A DNA stretch of 64,000 bases from positions 1 through 64,000 of the forward strand of contig NZ_MDEE01000006.1 in assembly GCF_002939865.1 (NCBI RefSeq), in the 5' to 3' direction. The position numbers were made by a program, and so were the translations under genes. Every line of letters begins with the position of its first letter. Within the stretch, counting starts at the first letter, position 1. Below the pieces are notes generated by a model. It was not told the origin of the DNA and ran no database searches. It worked only from the letters and a program-made list of their open reading frames with translations. The DNA comes from Xanthomonas dyei (GTDB lineage: Bacteria > Pseudomonadota > Gammaproteobacteria > Xanthomonadales > Xanthomonadaceae). Below are positions 47,091 through 55,013 of this stretch, piece by piece.

Positions 47091-47797
47091 GCGGCAGAAC
47101 CGGGTTGCGCGTGCAGGCGGCCGCTGTCGATGCGGTAGATGTGATGGCAGCGCTGCGCCAGGGTCATGTCGTGGGTCACCAGTACCAGGGTGGTGTCGCT
47201 GGTGGCGTTGAGCGCGAACAACAGGTCGCTGATCTGCGCGCCGGTGGTCTGGTCCAGGCTACCGGTCGGCTCGTCGGCAAACAGGATGCGCGGCTTGGCC
47301 ACGAACGCGCGCGCCAGCGCCACACGTTGCTGCTCGCCGCCGGACAGCTGGCGCGGATAATGCCGCGCACGTGCGCTCAGGCCCACCGCCTCCAGCACCT
47401 CGCGCACCCGCGCCGGATCTTCGCGCCCGGCCAGTTCCAGTGGCAGCGCGATGTTCTCTTCGGCGGTGAGCGCCGGCAATAGTTGGAAGCTCTGGAACAC
47501 GAAGCCGACCTCGCGCGCGCGCAGGGCCGCGCGCGCTTCTTCGTCGAGCTGGCCCAGGTTCTGGCCGGACAGCGCAATGCTGCCGCGGGTGGGCAGGTCC
47601 AGCCCGGCGAGCAGGCCGAGCAGGGTGGTCTTGCCCGAACCGGACGCCCCAACGATGGCGATGCTGTCGCCTTCACTGACCGTCAAGCTGACGTTGTCGA
47701 GGATGTGGAGTGTTCCCTCCGGTCCACTGACGGATTTGCCGACCTCGCGGACGTCGATGGCGGTGCGGGTGCTGGAGCGGGGGGCCAGACTGTCGAT
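47087..47797 (-). CDS. ABC transporter ATP-binding protein (YbbA type), non-canonical start codon
   Basis: 236 residues if translation begins at an ATC codon at 47797, 7 bases after GGAG (CGGAGATTCCTCATCGACAG). No in-frame ATG, GTG or TTG exists anywhere near. The next in-frame TTG lies inside the first strands, and upstream ones are deep inside tesA. Walker A IVGASGSGKTTLLGLLAG, Q-loop VFQSFQLLPALT, signature LSGGEQQRVALARAF and Walker B RILFADEPTGSLD are intact, so the gene is not decayed. It pairs with the FtsX-like permease whose start overlaps its stop. It is divergent from tesA, as in E. coli. Confidence 0.9.
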   Translation of the reverse strand: MDSLAPRSSTRTAIDVREVGKSVSGPEGTLHILDNVSLTVSEGDSIAIVGASGSGKTTLLGLLAGLDLPTRGSIALSGQNLGQLDEEARAALRAREVGFVFQSFQLLPALTAEENIALPLELAGREDPARVREVLEAVGLSARARHYPRQLSGGEQQRVALARAFVAKPRILFADEPTGSLDQTTGAQISDLLFALNATSDTTLVLVTHDMTLAQRCHHIYRIDSGRLHAQPGSAA

Positions 47798-47810
47798 GAG
47801 GAATCTCCGA

Positions 47811-48464
47811 ATGCGTGAAAGAACACTGCGATATGGCGCGCTGGCCCTGTGGCTGCTGACACTGTCCCTGCTCGCGCCGGGAATTGCCTCTGCCAAAAGT
47901 CCGGCTGCGACCGCACCGATCCTGGTGGTTGGCGACAGCCTGAGCGCTGCGCACAACATCCCGGTGCAGTCCGGCTGGGTCACCTTGCTGGACCAACGCC
48001 TGAAACGTGACATGGCGACGCCACCGCCGGTCGTCAATGCCAGCATCAGCGGCGAGACCACATCGGGCGCACTGACCCGGCTGCCTGGCCTGCTGCAAAA
48101 GCACCACCCCGGCGTCGTGGTGATCGAATTGGGTGGCAACGATGCCCTGCGCGGGCTGACCCCGGCCCAGCTCAAGGGCAACCTGGAAAAGATGATCCAG
48201 CTCAGCCAGCAGGCCGGCGCCAAGGTGCTGTTGCTGGGCATCGATGTGCCGCCGAACTACGGCCCGGCCTACCGCGAGCGCCTGAAAGCCGCCTACGCCG
48301 ACCTGTCCAAACAGTACAACACCGCGTTGGTGCCGTTCTTCTTGGAGAAGGTGGCATTGCAGCCTGGCTTGATGCAGGCCGACGGCTTGCACCCGACCGC
48401 AGCGGCGCAGCCCAAGGTGCTGGAAACGGTGTGGCCCGCGCTGCGCCCGTTGCTGGCGCGCTGA
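47811..48464 (+). CDS. tesA: Arylesterase / acyl-CoA thioesterase I (SGNH family)
   Basis: 217 residues from the ATG at 47811 (TGAGGA upstream); an ATG at 47796 is possible but is itself part of that ribosome-binding region. Signal peptide (ALALWLLTLSLLAPGIASA). SGNH blocks: GDSLSAAHNIP (nucleophile Ser), GGNDALRG (Asn), and DGLHPTAAAQ (Asp/His). It hydrolyses acyl esters and thioesters in the periplasm. The 5' end overlaps the divergent ABC ATPase start region. Confidence 0.93.
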   Translation: MRERTLRYGALALWLLTLSLLAPGIASAKSPAATAPILVVGDSLSAAHNIPVQSGWVTLLDQRLKRDMATPPPVVNASISGETTSGALTRLPGLLQKHHPGVVVIELGGNDALRGLTPAQLKGNLEKMIQLSQQAGAKVLLLGIDVPPNYGPAYRERLKAAYADLSKQYNTALVPFFLEKVALQPGLMQADGLHPTAAAQPKVLETVWPALRPLLAR

Positions 48465-48555
48465 ACCAGGCGCGTCATGTAACGTTATTTGGTCTTCACG
48501 TGCTTTCCACCGCCGATCCGGCATGTTTCACAAAGCTGAAGACCGAGGAAAGTCC

Positions 48556-49269
48556 ATGCGTCAGACCAAGGAAACGTCCGGCCTCGTGCTGGTCGTCGAA
48601 GACAACCGCAATATCTCCGAAATGATCGGCGAGTACCTGGAAGGCCGTGGCTTCGAGGTCGACTATGCGCAGGACGGACTGGACGGTTACCGTCTGGCCG
48701 CCGAGAACAGCTACGACGTGGTCGTGCTGGACCTCATGCTGCCACGCCTGGACGGGATCGAAGTGTGCCGCCGTCTGCGTAACGACGCACGCAAGTCCAC
48801 TCCGGTCCTGATGCTGACCGCCCGCGACACGCTGGACGACAAGCTCACCGGCCTGGGTTTCGGCGCCGACGATTACCTGACAAAGCCTTTCGCGATTCAG
48901 GAACTGGAAGCGCGCCTGCGTGCCCTGATCCGCCGCGAGCGTCGTCAGGTGGGCTCGGAAGTGCTCAAGGTCGCCGACCTGGTGCTCGACCCGGTCAGCA
49001 TGCGCGCCACCCGTGCCGGCACCGAGCTGCAGCTCTCGCCGATCGGCCTGCGCCTGCTCACCATCCTGATGCGCGAATCGCCGCGCGTGGTGACACGCCA
49101 GGAAATCGAACGCGAAATCTGGGGCAATGGGTTGCCGGACTCGGACACCCTGCGCAGCCATCTGTACAACCTGCGCAAGATCATCGACAAGCCGTTCGAT
49201 CGCCCGCTGCTGCACACCGTGCAGAGCGCCGGCTATCGCATTGCCGACATCGCCCAACCGATGGCCTGA
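48556..49269 (+). CDS. colR: OmpR-family response regulator, ColR-like
   Basis: 237 residues from the ATG at 48556 (GAGGAAAG upstream). Receiver domain with VVEDNRNISEM, phospho-acceptor Asp in VVVLDLMLPRLDG, and Lys in DDYLTKPF. The winged-helix DNA-binding domain runs from about residue 135 (LSPIGLRLLTILM..., LPDSDTLRSHLYNLRKIIDKPF). The sequence follows ColR of Pseudomonas closely (LLHTVQSAGYRIAD). ColRS systems respond to metals and envelope stress. The kinase gene follows 140 bases downstream. Confidence 0.92.
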   Translation: MRQTKETSGLVLVVEDNRNISEMIGEYLEGRGFEVDYAQDGLDGYRLAAENSYDVVVLDLMLPRLDGIEVCRRLRNDARKSTPVLMLTARDTLDDKLTGLGFGADDYLTKPFAIQELEARLRALIRRERRQVGSEVLKVADLVLDPVSMRATRAGTELQLSPIGLRLLTILMRESPRVVTRQEIEREIWGNGLPDSDTLRSHLYNLRKIIDKPFDRPLLHTVQSAGYRIADIAQPMA

Positions 49270-49380
49270 TGTCGCCGGCCGGCTGCCGACTGGCGGCCGG
49301 CCGATCCTGTAGGCGCACACGCGCCGCTCGTTCTCCCGTGCGGCCGGCTGGCTGCACGACGGACTCACGGAAGCGTTGCC

Positions 49381-49386
49381 TATAAT
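49381..49386 (+). promoter_or_regulatory. TATAAT, possible internal promoter for colS
   Basis: A perfect -10 hexamer lies 25 bases upstream of the colS start, inside the colR-colS gap. The expected -35 region has no good match. It could give the kinase its own promoter. Confidence 0.4.
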
Positions 49387-49411
49387 CCGGCGCTCTCCCC
49401 TGGATGCAGCA

Positions 49412-50683
49412 ATGCCACACGGGCTCCCGCGAAAAATACGTCTCGCCTTCCTGCTGCAGGTCGCGCTGGCGAGCTTGGCGATCGTGCTAGGCGGGTATCT
49501 GATTTCCTTCGTGATCAAGTACAGCCTGGTGCGCACCGTGCTGGCCGATGAGGCCGTGCACTTCTGGCGCATGCACAAGAGCGCGCCGGACAACCGGCCG
49601 CCGAATACGCGCAATATTCAAGGGTATTTCTCGCCTGCCGGCACCGCCGCCGATGCGGCGCCGCGCGCGCTGCAAACCCTGTCGCCGGGGTTCAGCGAGG
49701 TGGCCGCTGCCGATGCGCTGGTCTATGTGGACCAACGCCCCGAAGGACGCCTGTATCTGGTATTTCCGCGCTCGCGGGCCGCGCATCTGACGCTGTGGTT
49801 CGGCGTGGTGCCGGCGATCATCGTGCTGCTGGGCGTTTACGGCGTTTCATGGTTCACCTACCGCGTGTCCAAGCGCCTGGTGTCGCCGATCAGCTGGCTC
49901 GCGCGACGCGTGTCGCACTGGGACCCGCGCAACCCGGATGTGGACGAATTATCGCCGGAGCGGTTGCCGGCAGAGTTGCAAGGCGAGACCCGGCAGTTGG
50001 CCGCCGCATTGCACGTGCTCGGCCAGCGGGTCAGCGACCACGTCGCGCGCGAACGCAACTTCACCCGCGATGCCAGTCATGAACTGCGCACGCCGTTGAC
50101 GGTGATCCGTGTGGCCAGCGACATGGCGCTGGCCGACGACGAGCTATCGCAGCGTACCCAGCGAAGCCTGCGCCGCATCCAGCGTGCCGGCCGCGACATG
50201 GAAGCGGTAATCGACGCGTTCCTGATCCTGGCGCGCGAAGCGGAGATCGATCCGCAAAGCGAGACCTTCGACGCGGCTGAGCTAGCCAGCGAAGAGGTCG
50301 AGAGCGCCCGCGAATTGCTCGGCGACAAGCCGGTTTCCTTGCGCATGGTCGGCGAGGGCAGCCTGCAGATGTTCGCGCCGCCGCGGGTGATGCGGGTGGT
50401 ACTGAGCAACCTATTGCGCAACGCCTGCGCCTATACCAACACCGGCAGCATCGAAGTGGAAGTCAGCCAGGACCGCATCGTGGTGCGTGATACCGGTATC
50501 GGCATGAGCGAGGAGGCACGTGCACGCGCGTTCGAGCCGTTTTTCCGCGCAGACCCTACGCGCCCGCAAGGCACCGGGCTGGGCCTGTCGATCGTGCGGC
50601 GGCTGTGCGACCGCTTCGGTTGGCGGATCGAGCTGCACAGCGAGGCAGGTCTAGGGACTTCGGTGGCGGTGGTGGTGGCGTAG
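49412..50683 (+). CDS. colS: Membrane sensor histidine kinase, ColS-like
   Basis: 423 residues from the ATG at 49412. First membrane helix (LLQVALASLAIVLGGYLIS), periplasmic sensor of about 95 residues, second helix (LTLWFGVVPAIIVLLGVYGVSWF), HAMP-like linker, phospho-acceptor His in RDASHELRTPLTVI, and the ATPase core N box (NLLRNACAYTN), G1 (VRDTGIGMS) and G2 (GTGLGLSIVRRL). The partner of the preceding ColR-type regulator. The ExxE iron-binding motif described for other ColS/VgrS sensors was not evident in this periplasmic segment, so the signal may differ. Confidence 0.9.
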   Translation: MPHGLPRKIRLAFLLQVALASLAIVLGGYLISFVIKYSLVRTVLADEAVHFWRMHKSAPDNRPPNTRNIQGYFSPAGTAADAAPRALQTLSPGFSEVAAADALVYVDQRPEGRLYLVFPRSRAAHLTLWFGVVPAIIVLLGVYGVSWFTYRVSKRLVSPISWLARRVSHWDPRNPDVDELSPERLPAELQGETRQLAAALHVLGQRVSDHVARERNFTRDASHELRTPLTVIRVASDMALADDELSQRTQRSLRRIQRAGRDMEAVIDAFLILAREAEIDPQSETFDAAELASEEVESARELLGDKPVSLRMVGEGSLQMFAPPRVMRVVLSNLLRNACAYTNTGSIEVEVSQDRIVVRDTGIGMSEEARARAFEPFFRADPTRPQGTGLGLSIVRRLCDRFGWRIELHSEAGLGTSVAVVVA

Positions 50684-50764
50684 GTCGGTTGGTGCTTGCC
50701 AGGCGCGTTGTCGCCGCTCGATAGCGTCGGCATGGGCTGTTCCACCGAGTCGCTCCGTTGATCC

Positions 50765-51475
50765 TTATTTTTGCTCCAATACCGGCGCCACTGCCTTACG
50801 CCAGATTGCATAGCCGTCTGCAGTCATATGCAGCATGTCCTCGCGAAACAGTTCGGGGCGCGGCTTGCCACTGGCATCGAGCATCGGCGTGTAGACATCC
50901 ACAAAATCCACGCGCGGCAGCGGCGCAAGTGCGTCCTTGATCAGGCGATTGGCGGCGATCACCGACGGCAGCAACTGCGCACGCGAGGGGCTGGGCTTGA
51001 TCGACAGATAACTGATGCGCGTCTTGGGCAGATCGCGCCGAATGCGGGCGACGAACGCCACCACGTCATCGCGCACCTGCTCGGGCGTGCGGCCGCTGTT
51101 GAGATCGTTATCGCCGGCATACAGCAGCACCTGACGTGGCGCATACGGAATCACGATGCGGTCGGCGTACCAGGTGCTGTCGCGCACCTCCGAGCCGCCG
51201 AAGCCGCGATTGATCACCGGTTTGCCGGGGAAATCCTGCGCCAGCGTGTCCCAGAAGCGGATCGACGAACTGCCGACAAACACGATGCCGTGCCTGGGCG
51301 GCGGCTGGCGCGCATCGCTGGCCGCAAAGCGCTGCATGTCGTCTTCCCAGGCCGCGTTGGACACCTGTGCGGGCACCGCAGGCGCGGCGTGTGGGGCCTG
51401 ATGGGCCTGCGCGATGGCCTGGCCGGAGAGCAGTGCGAGGGTGCACAGCAGTGTGCGCAAGACGCGTCGAGTCAT
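50765..51475 (-). CDS. Secreted SGNH/GDSL-family lipase-esterase
   Basis: 236 residues. Signal peptide (LRTLLCTLALLSGQAIAQA) followed by an Ala/Pro-rich spacer. SGNH motifs: IVFVGSSSIRFWDTL (nucleophile Ser in GSSS), GFGGSEVRDSTWY, LYAGDNDLNSGRTPEQV (Asn) and EDMLHMTADGYAIW (DxxH). Such exported esterases act on acetylated carbohydrates or lipids. The substrate is unknown. It is convergent with colS and has no operon partner. Confidence 0.88.
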   Translation of the reverse strand: MTRRVLRTLLCTLALLSGQAIAQAHQAPHAAPAVPAQVSNAAWEDDMQRFAASDARQPPPRHGIVFVGSSSIRFWDTLAQDFPGKPVINRGFGGSEVRDSTWYADRIVIPYAPRQVLLYAGDNDLNSGRTPEQVRDDVVAFVARIRRDLPKTRISYLSIKPSPSRAQLLPSVIAANRLIKDALAPLPRVDFVDVYTPMLDASGKPRPELFREDMLHMTADGYAIWRKAVAPVLEQK

Positions 51476-51658
51476 ACGGAAACCTGCAGCGAGAGAGCGG
51501 GCTGCCCATGGTGCAGCAGTCTGCGAGCTGAGGGCAAACCACGCCGTGGCTGGCGATGCGCAGCGTCACGGTGCAAGATTCGCACTTTCCCCAGCAGCGA
51601 TCATGCCATGCGTTCTTCTTGTCCCCTGACGCGCCCTCGCGGCCGGAAGCACTGACGC

Positions 51659-52039
51659 ATGGCCGATCAATTGGGACACGTGCCGCGCGGACCGCGCCGC
51701 ATGCTCAAGGCCGCGGTCTGGTCGTGGCAGGGCTTACGTGCAGCCTGGCTGCACGAATCCTCATTCCGGCTGGAAGTCTGCCTGGCCGTGGTGATGGCTC
51801 CGTTGGGCATCTGGCTCGGTCAGTCGCCGCTGGAACGCATCGCGCTGATCGCGCCGTTGTTGATCGTGTTGGCCGCCGAGCTGTTGAATTCGGCCATCGA
51901 AGCGGTGATCGAACGCTATGGCCCCGAGCACCACGTGCTCGCCGGCCGCGCCAAGGACATGGGATCGGCAGCGGTGTTTCTGCTGCTGATCAATGTGCTG
52001 CTGTGCTGGGGGTTGATTCTGTTGCCGCGGGTGTTTTGA
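51659..52039 (+). CDS. dgkA: Diacylglycerol kinase
   Basis: 126 residues with three membrane helices (LEVCLAVVMAPLGIWL, IALIAPLLIVLAAELLNSAIEAVIE, AAVFLLLINVLLCWGLIL). The active-site motif LAAELLNSAIEAVIERYG and AKDMGSAAVFL match DgkA. The trimeric inner-membrane enzyme phosphorylates diacylglycerol, recycling it from membrane-derived oligosaccharide synthesis. The gene stands alone, divergent from the SGNH esterase. Confidence 0.95.
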   Translation: MADQLGHVPRGPRRMLKAAVWSWQGLRAAWLHESSFRLEVCLAVVMAPLGIWLGQSPLERIALIAPLLIVLAAELLNSAIEAVIERYGPEHHVLAGRAKDMGSAAVFLLLINVLLCWGLILLPRVF

Positions 52040-52490
52040 GACGGGTGCGATCTTGACGGTCAGCCGGTTGCGCATCACATCCTGATCAATCGCGCAGACA
52101 TGCGGACGGCCCGCCGCCGGGCGATCTCCTGCTTTGGCAACAGCGCGCAGGTACGTTCGGCAGGGCTTGACATGTCTTGCTCGATCAGGCGCGCGCCACG
52201 TGTTGCGCAAACACACGAGATTGGCAACTTGCGCTTGGTGCACTCGGGGTGGAGAGGGGCGCGAGCTCGCGCGGCACGCATGGCCTGTCAATACGCGGCG
52301 CCATGCGTCGACGGGCTCGCCTCAGGGTGCGAGCGCCGTCGCCACGGACCGCAGATCGACGTGGTTGCTCATCAGGGACTGCCGGTCGTTTCGAGGCGCA
52401 CTACCCCTCGCACGCCTGGCAGGCGCATGTGCATGCGGGTTTGACCTGGCGCGTGGCATGCTGCGGCTCTCTTTCAACGGAATCGCCTGC
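52040..52490. other. Intergenic region before lemA
   Basis: About 450 bases with no convincing gene or recognised repeat. Frames here are shadows with Arg/Ala-rich translations. The lemA promoter must lie within it, but no clear box was found. Confidence 0.4.
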
Positions 52491-53120
52491 ATGTCTGTCC
52501 TGATGCGTGCTCTGGTATTGCTGCTCCTGACCGCCTCGCTGTCGGGGTGCGGGTACAACGCGATCCAGCAAAAAGAAGAAGGCGTCAAAGCCGGTTGGTC
52601 GGAAGTCCTCAACCAGTACCAGCGCCGTGCCGACCTGATTCCCAACCTGGTACGCACCGTGCAGGGCTATGCGCAGCAGGAGCGTCAGGTGCTGACCGAA
52701 GTCACCAATGCGCGCGCACGCGTCGGGCAGATCCAGGTCAATGCCGACGATGAAGCCTCGCTCAAGAGTTTTCAGCAGGCGCAGGGCGAACTGGGCAGTG
52801 CGCTGTCGCGGTTGCTGGTGGTCAGCGAAAACTACCCACAGCTCAAGTCCGACCAGTCGTTCCGCGATCTACAGGTGCAGCTGGAAGGCACCGAAAATCG
52901 CATCACCGTGGCCCGCGGCCGTTACATCCAGACCGTGCAGGACTACAACACCTATATCCGCTCGTTTCCGCAGGTGATCACCGCCAAGATCTTCGGCTAC
53001 CAGCCCAAGCCGAATTTCAGCGTGGAAAACGAAGCGCAGATTTCGCGCGCGCCGCAGGTGGACTTCGGCAATCAGCAAGCGCCGCAGCAACAACCGCCAC
53101 AGCAGCAGCCGGCTCAGTAA
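52491..53120 (+). CDS. lemA: LemA family lipoprotein
   Basis: 209 residues from the ATG at 52491 (a second ATG at 52503 is possible). The signal peptide ends in lipobox LSGC (LLTASLSGCGYN), unusual only in that many LemA proteins keep a membrane helix instead. The core is helical with the family signature YNAIQQKEEGVKAGWSEVLN, QYQRRADLIPNLVRTV, LKSDQSFRDLQVQLEGTEN and ARGRYIQTVQDYN. The tail is Gln/Pro-rich (QQAPQQQPPQQQPAQ). The TPM-domain genes 450 bases downstream are its usual neighbours. Confidence 0.94.
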   Translation: MSVLMRALVLLLLTASLSGCGYNAIQQKEEGVKAGWSEVLNQYQRRADLIPNLVRTVQGYAQQERQVLTEVTNARARVGQIQVNADDEASLKSFQQAQGELGSALSRLLVVSENYPQLKSDQSFRDLQVQLEGTENRITVARGRYIQTVQDYNTYIRSFPQVITAKIFGYQPKPNFSVENEAQISRAPQVDFGNQQAPQQQPPQQQPAQ

Positions 53121-53249
53121 ATACATGCACCTGCGCAGGCTCAACTACTGCGCGGTGTGCTGCACGGCATGTCGAGGCAATCGCTACGTGTGCGATGGCA
53201 AGCAACCTATCGCCTGCGTGATCAACCAACGTTCAAATGCGGAGCATCA

Positions 53250-53376
53250 AGTCCCTCTCCCTCAGGAGCGGTGTGGGTGTGAGGGACGAAGCCGTCGTGT
53301 AACGACACTGCACGTAGCTTCGCTCGTTCCTTCATTTATCCCTTCGGGGCACCTTCCCCGCAGGGAGAAGGGAAAG
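53250..53376. repeat. CTCTCCC-type intergenic repeat fragments
   Basis: GTCCCTCTCCCTCAGGAGCG with GGTGTGAGGG, then CCCTTCGGGGCACCTTCCCC and GCAGGGAGAAGGG further on, are diverged pieces of the element seen at 25911-26100. They lie in the lemA-TPM gap. Confidence 0.6.
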
Positions 53377-53380
53377 CCAA

Positions 53381-53502
53381 GAGCGGCCAACACAACGACT
53401 GTGCTCACCGCCAGGCGGGCGCGGCCGGTGCTCGGTGCGCCATGGTCCACTCGTCCACGCCGGTTCTGAGCGCGCCGTCCACACCCACCTGACGACTGCT
53501 CG
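53381..53502. repeat. Dispersed ~120-bp intergenic repeat, copy 2
   Basis: It shares the ordered blocks CAACGACTGTGC, AGGCGGGCG, CGGTGCG, GAGCGCGC, CCACACCCA and CTGACG with 29812-29935 at nearly constant spacing. It lies just upstream of the first TPM-domain gene. Confidence 0.7.
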
Positions 53503-53571
53503 CTACGTTTTATTAGCAAAGCTTTAAGTGTCAGTGCTGATTCACTGTCGGTACTTATCAAGGAGTTGGTA

Positions 53572-54468
53572 ATGCGGAAAACGCACCTGTGGGTGTTTTG
53601 GATCATGGCGCTACTGCTGCTGCCCGCCTCGGTGCTGGCGCAGGATCCTGCAGCCATCCCTCCACTGCGCTCGCCGGTGGTCGATGTCACCGGCACCTTG
53701 GATGCGGCGCAGCTCCAGCAACTTGAGCAGCAGGCGCTGGCATTGCAGCAACGCAAGGGCGCGCAGCTGCAGATCCTGATCGTGCCGACCACCCAGCCGG
53801 AGACGATCGAGCAATACACCCAGCGCGTGTTCGATCAATGGAAGATCGGGCGCAAGGGCGTGGACGATGGCGTGCTGCTGCTGGTGGCCAAGGATGATCG
53901 CCGCGTGCGCATCCAGCCCGGTTATGGCCTGGAAGGCGCCATTCCCGACATCGTGGCCAACCGGATCATCCAGGAGTACCTGGCGCCGAGGTTCCGCGAG
54001 GGCGACTACGGCGGCGGTATCCGCGATGCGACCGCGACGCTGGCGGGCCTGATCGAAGGAGAAGCTCTCCCGGAACCGGTCAGCGGGCACGCCGAGGGTG
54101 GCGTCGGCAATGGGGCAGGTGGGGGCGGCTGGATCATGGCGCTGTTTATCGGCTTTGTGGTCGCGATGGTGGCGCGCGGCATCCTCGGCGCCCTGCCGCG
54201 TCCGCTGCGCGCCGTGCTGACCGGCGTCGCGGCCGGGGGCGCCGCCTTGCTGTTTACCTCGTTGCTGTTCGCCAGCGCCGGTGCAGCCGTCATCGGTCTG
54301 CTGGCGGGCCTGGTCTCCGGCTCGCCGGGGCGCTTTGTCGGCGGCGGTGGCTGGGGCGGTGGCGGATTCGGAGTATTCGGGGGCGGTGGCCGTGGTGGTT
54401 TTGGCGGTGGCGGCTGGGGCGGCGGCGGTGGATCATCGGGAGGCGGTGGCGCCTCGGGGAGTTGGTAA
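53572..54468 (+). CDS. TPM-domain membrane protein with glycine-rich tail (YgcG-like)
   Basis: 298 residues; the ATG at 53572 has AAGGAG upstream. Signal peptide (WIMALLLLPASVLA), then a TPM domain of about 150 residues (SPVVDVTGTLDAAQLQQLEQ, GAQLQILIVPTTQPETIEQY, IQPGYGLEGAIPDIVANRII). Two hydrophobic segments follow (GWIMALFIGFVVAMVARGI and the region before GLVSGSP). The C-terminus is almost pure Gly with Trp, Phe and Ser. TPM proteins are often paired with LemA. The role is unknown, probably envelope-linked. Its stop overlaps the next start (TAATG). Confidence 0.9.
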   Translation: MRKTHLWVFWIMALLLLPASVLAQDPAAIPPLRSPVVDVTGTLDAAQLQQLEQQALALQQRKGAQLQILIVPTTQPETIEQYTQRVFDQWKIGRKGVDDGVLLLVAKDDRRVRIQPGYGLEGAIPDIVANRIIQEYLAPRFREGDYGGGIRDATATLAGLIEGEALPEPVSGHAEGGVGNGAGGGGWIMALFIGFVVAMVARGILGALPRPLRAVLTGVAAGGAALLFTSLLFASAGAAVIGLLAGLVSGSPGRFVGGGGWGGGGFGVFGGGGRGGFGGGGWGGGGGSSGGGGASGSW

Positions 54469-54959
54469 TGCGGTGGCTCAGGCATCTTTTCGCGCCGTCG
54501 GCGCAGCGCAGGTTTCCGACCAGTTGCATGGATGCGATCACGGCGGCGGTGGCCGCCAGCGAGCGCAGCCATACCGGCCAGATCATGGTGGCGGTCGAGG
54601 CGGACCTGCCGCTCGGGGCGCTGTGGCGCGCCCACACCGCTCGCCAGCGCGCCGATCAGGCGTTCGCGCAGCTGCGCACCTGGGACACCGAAGCCAATAA
54701 CGGGGTGCTGATCTATCTGTTGCTGGCCGACCACGCCATCGAAGTGGTTGCCGACCGCGGCTTGCGCAGCCAGGTGCCGGAGGCGCAGTGGGCGGAGGTG
54801 TGCCGGCGTATGCAGCAGTTCCTGCGCGAGCGCCAGGATGAGGCGGCGGTGCTGGCCGGCATCGAGGCGGTAACCGAGCTGCTGGTCGCGCATTTCCCGC
54901 GCGGCGCCGACGTGCAGAATGAAGACGAGCTGCCCGATCGGCCCCAGCTCTTAGGCTGA
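54468..54959 (+). CDS. Second TPM-domain protein, no signal peptide
   Basis: 163 residues. It starts at 54468, overlapping the previous stop (TAATG). It lacks an export signal and the membrane tail, and keeps a TPM-like core (ITAAVAASERSHTGQIMVAVE, WDTEANNGVLIYLLLADHAIEVVADRGL). The string GAGTTGGTAATGCGG occurs at both TPM starts. Probably a soluble cytoplasmic partner of the first TPM protein. It is followed by a strong terminator. Confidence 0.88.
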   Translation: MRWLRHLFAPSAQRRFPTSCMDAITAAVAASERSHTGQIMVAVEADLPLGALWRAHTARQRADQAFAQLRTWDTEANNGVLIYLLLADHAIEVVADRGLRSQVPEAQWAEVCRRMQQFLRERQDEAAVLAGIEAVTELLVAHFPRGADVQNEDELPDRPQLLG

Positions 54960-54965
54960 AGGCGT

Positions 54966-54997
54966 GCGAGGTGTCAGAATAGACGCCTCGCTTTTTT
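54966..54997 (+). terminator. Rho-independent terminator after the TPM genes
   Basis: GCGAGGTGTC (54966-54975) and GACGCCTCGC (54982-54991) pair over 10 bp with one G-U, followed by six T. It lies 6 bases after the TPM stop and only 16 bases before the lgt start codon. Confidence 0.9.
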
Positions 54998-55013
54998 GTG
55001 ATACGCGGTCCGC

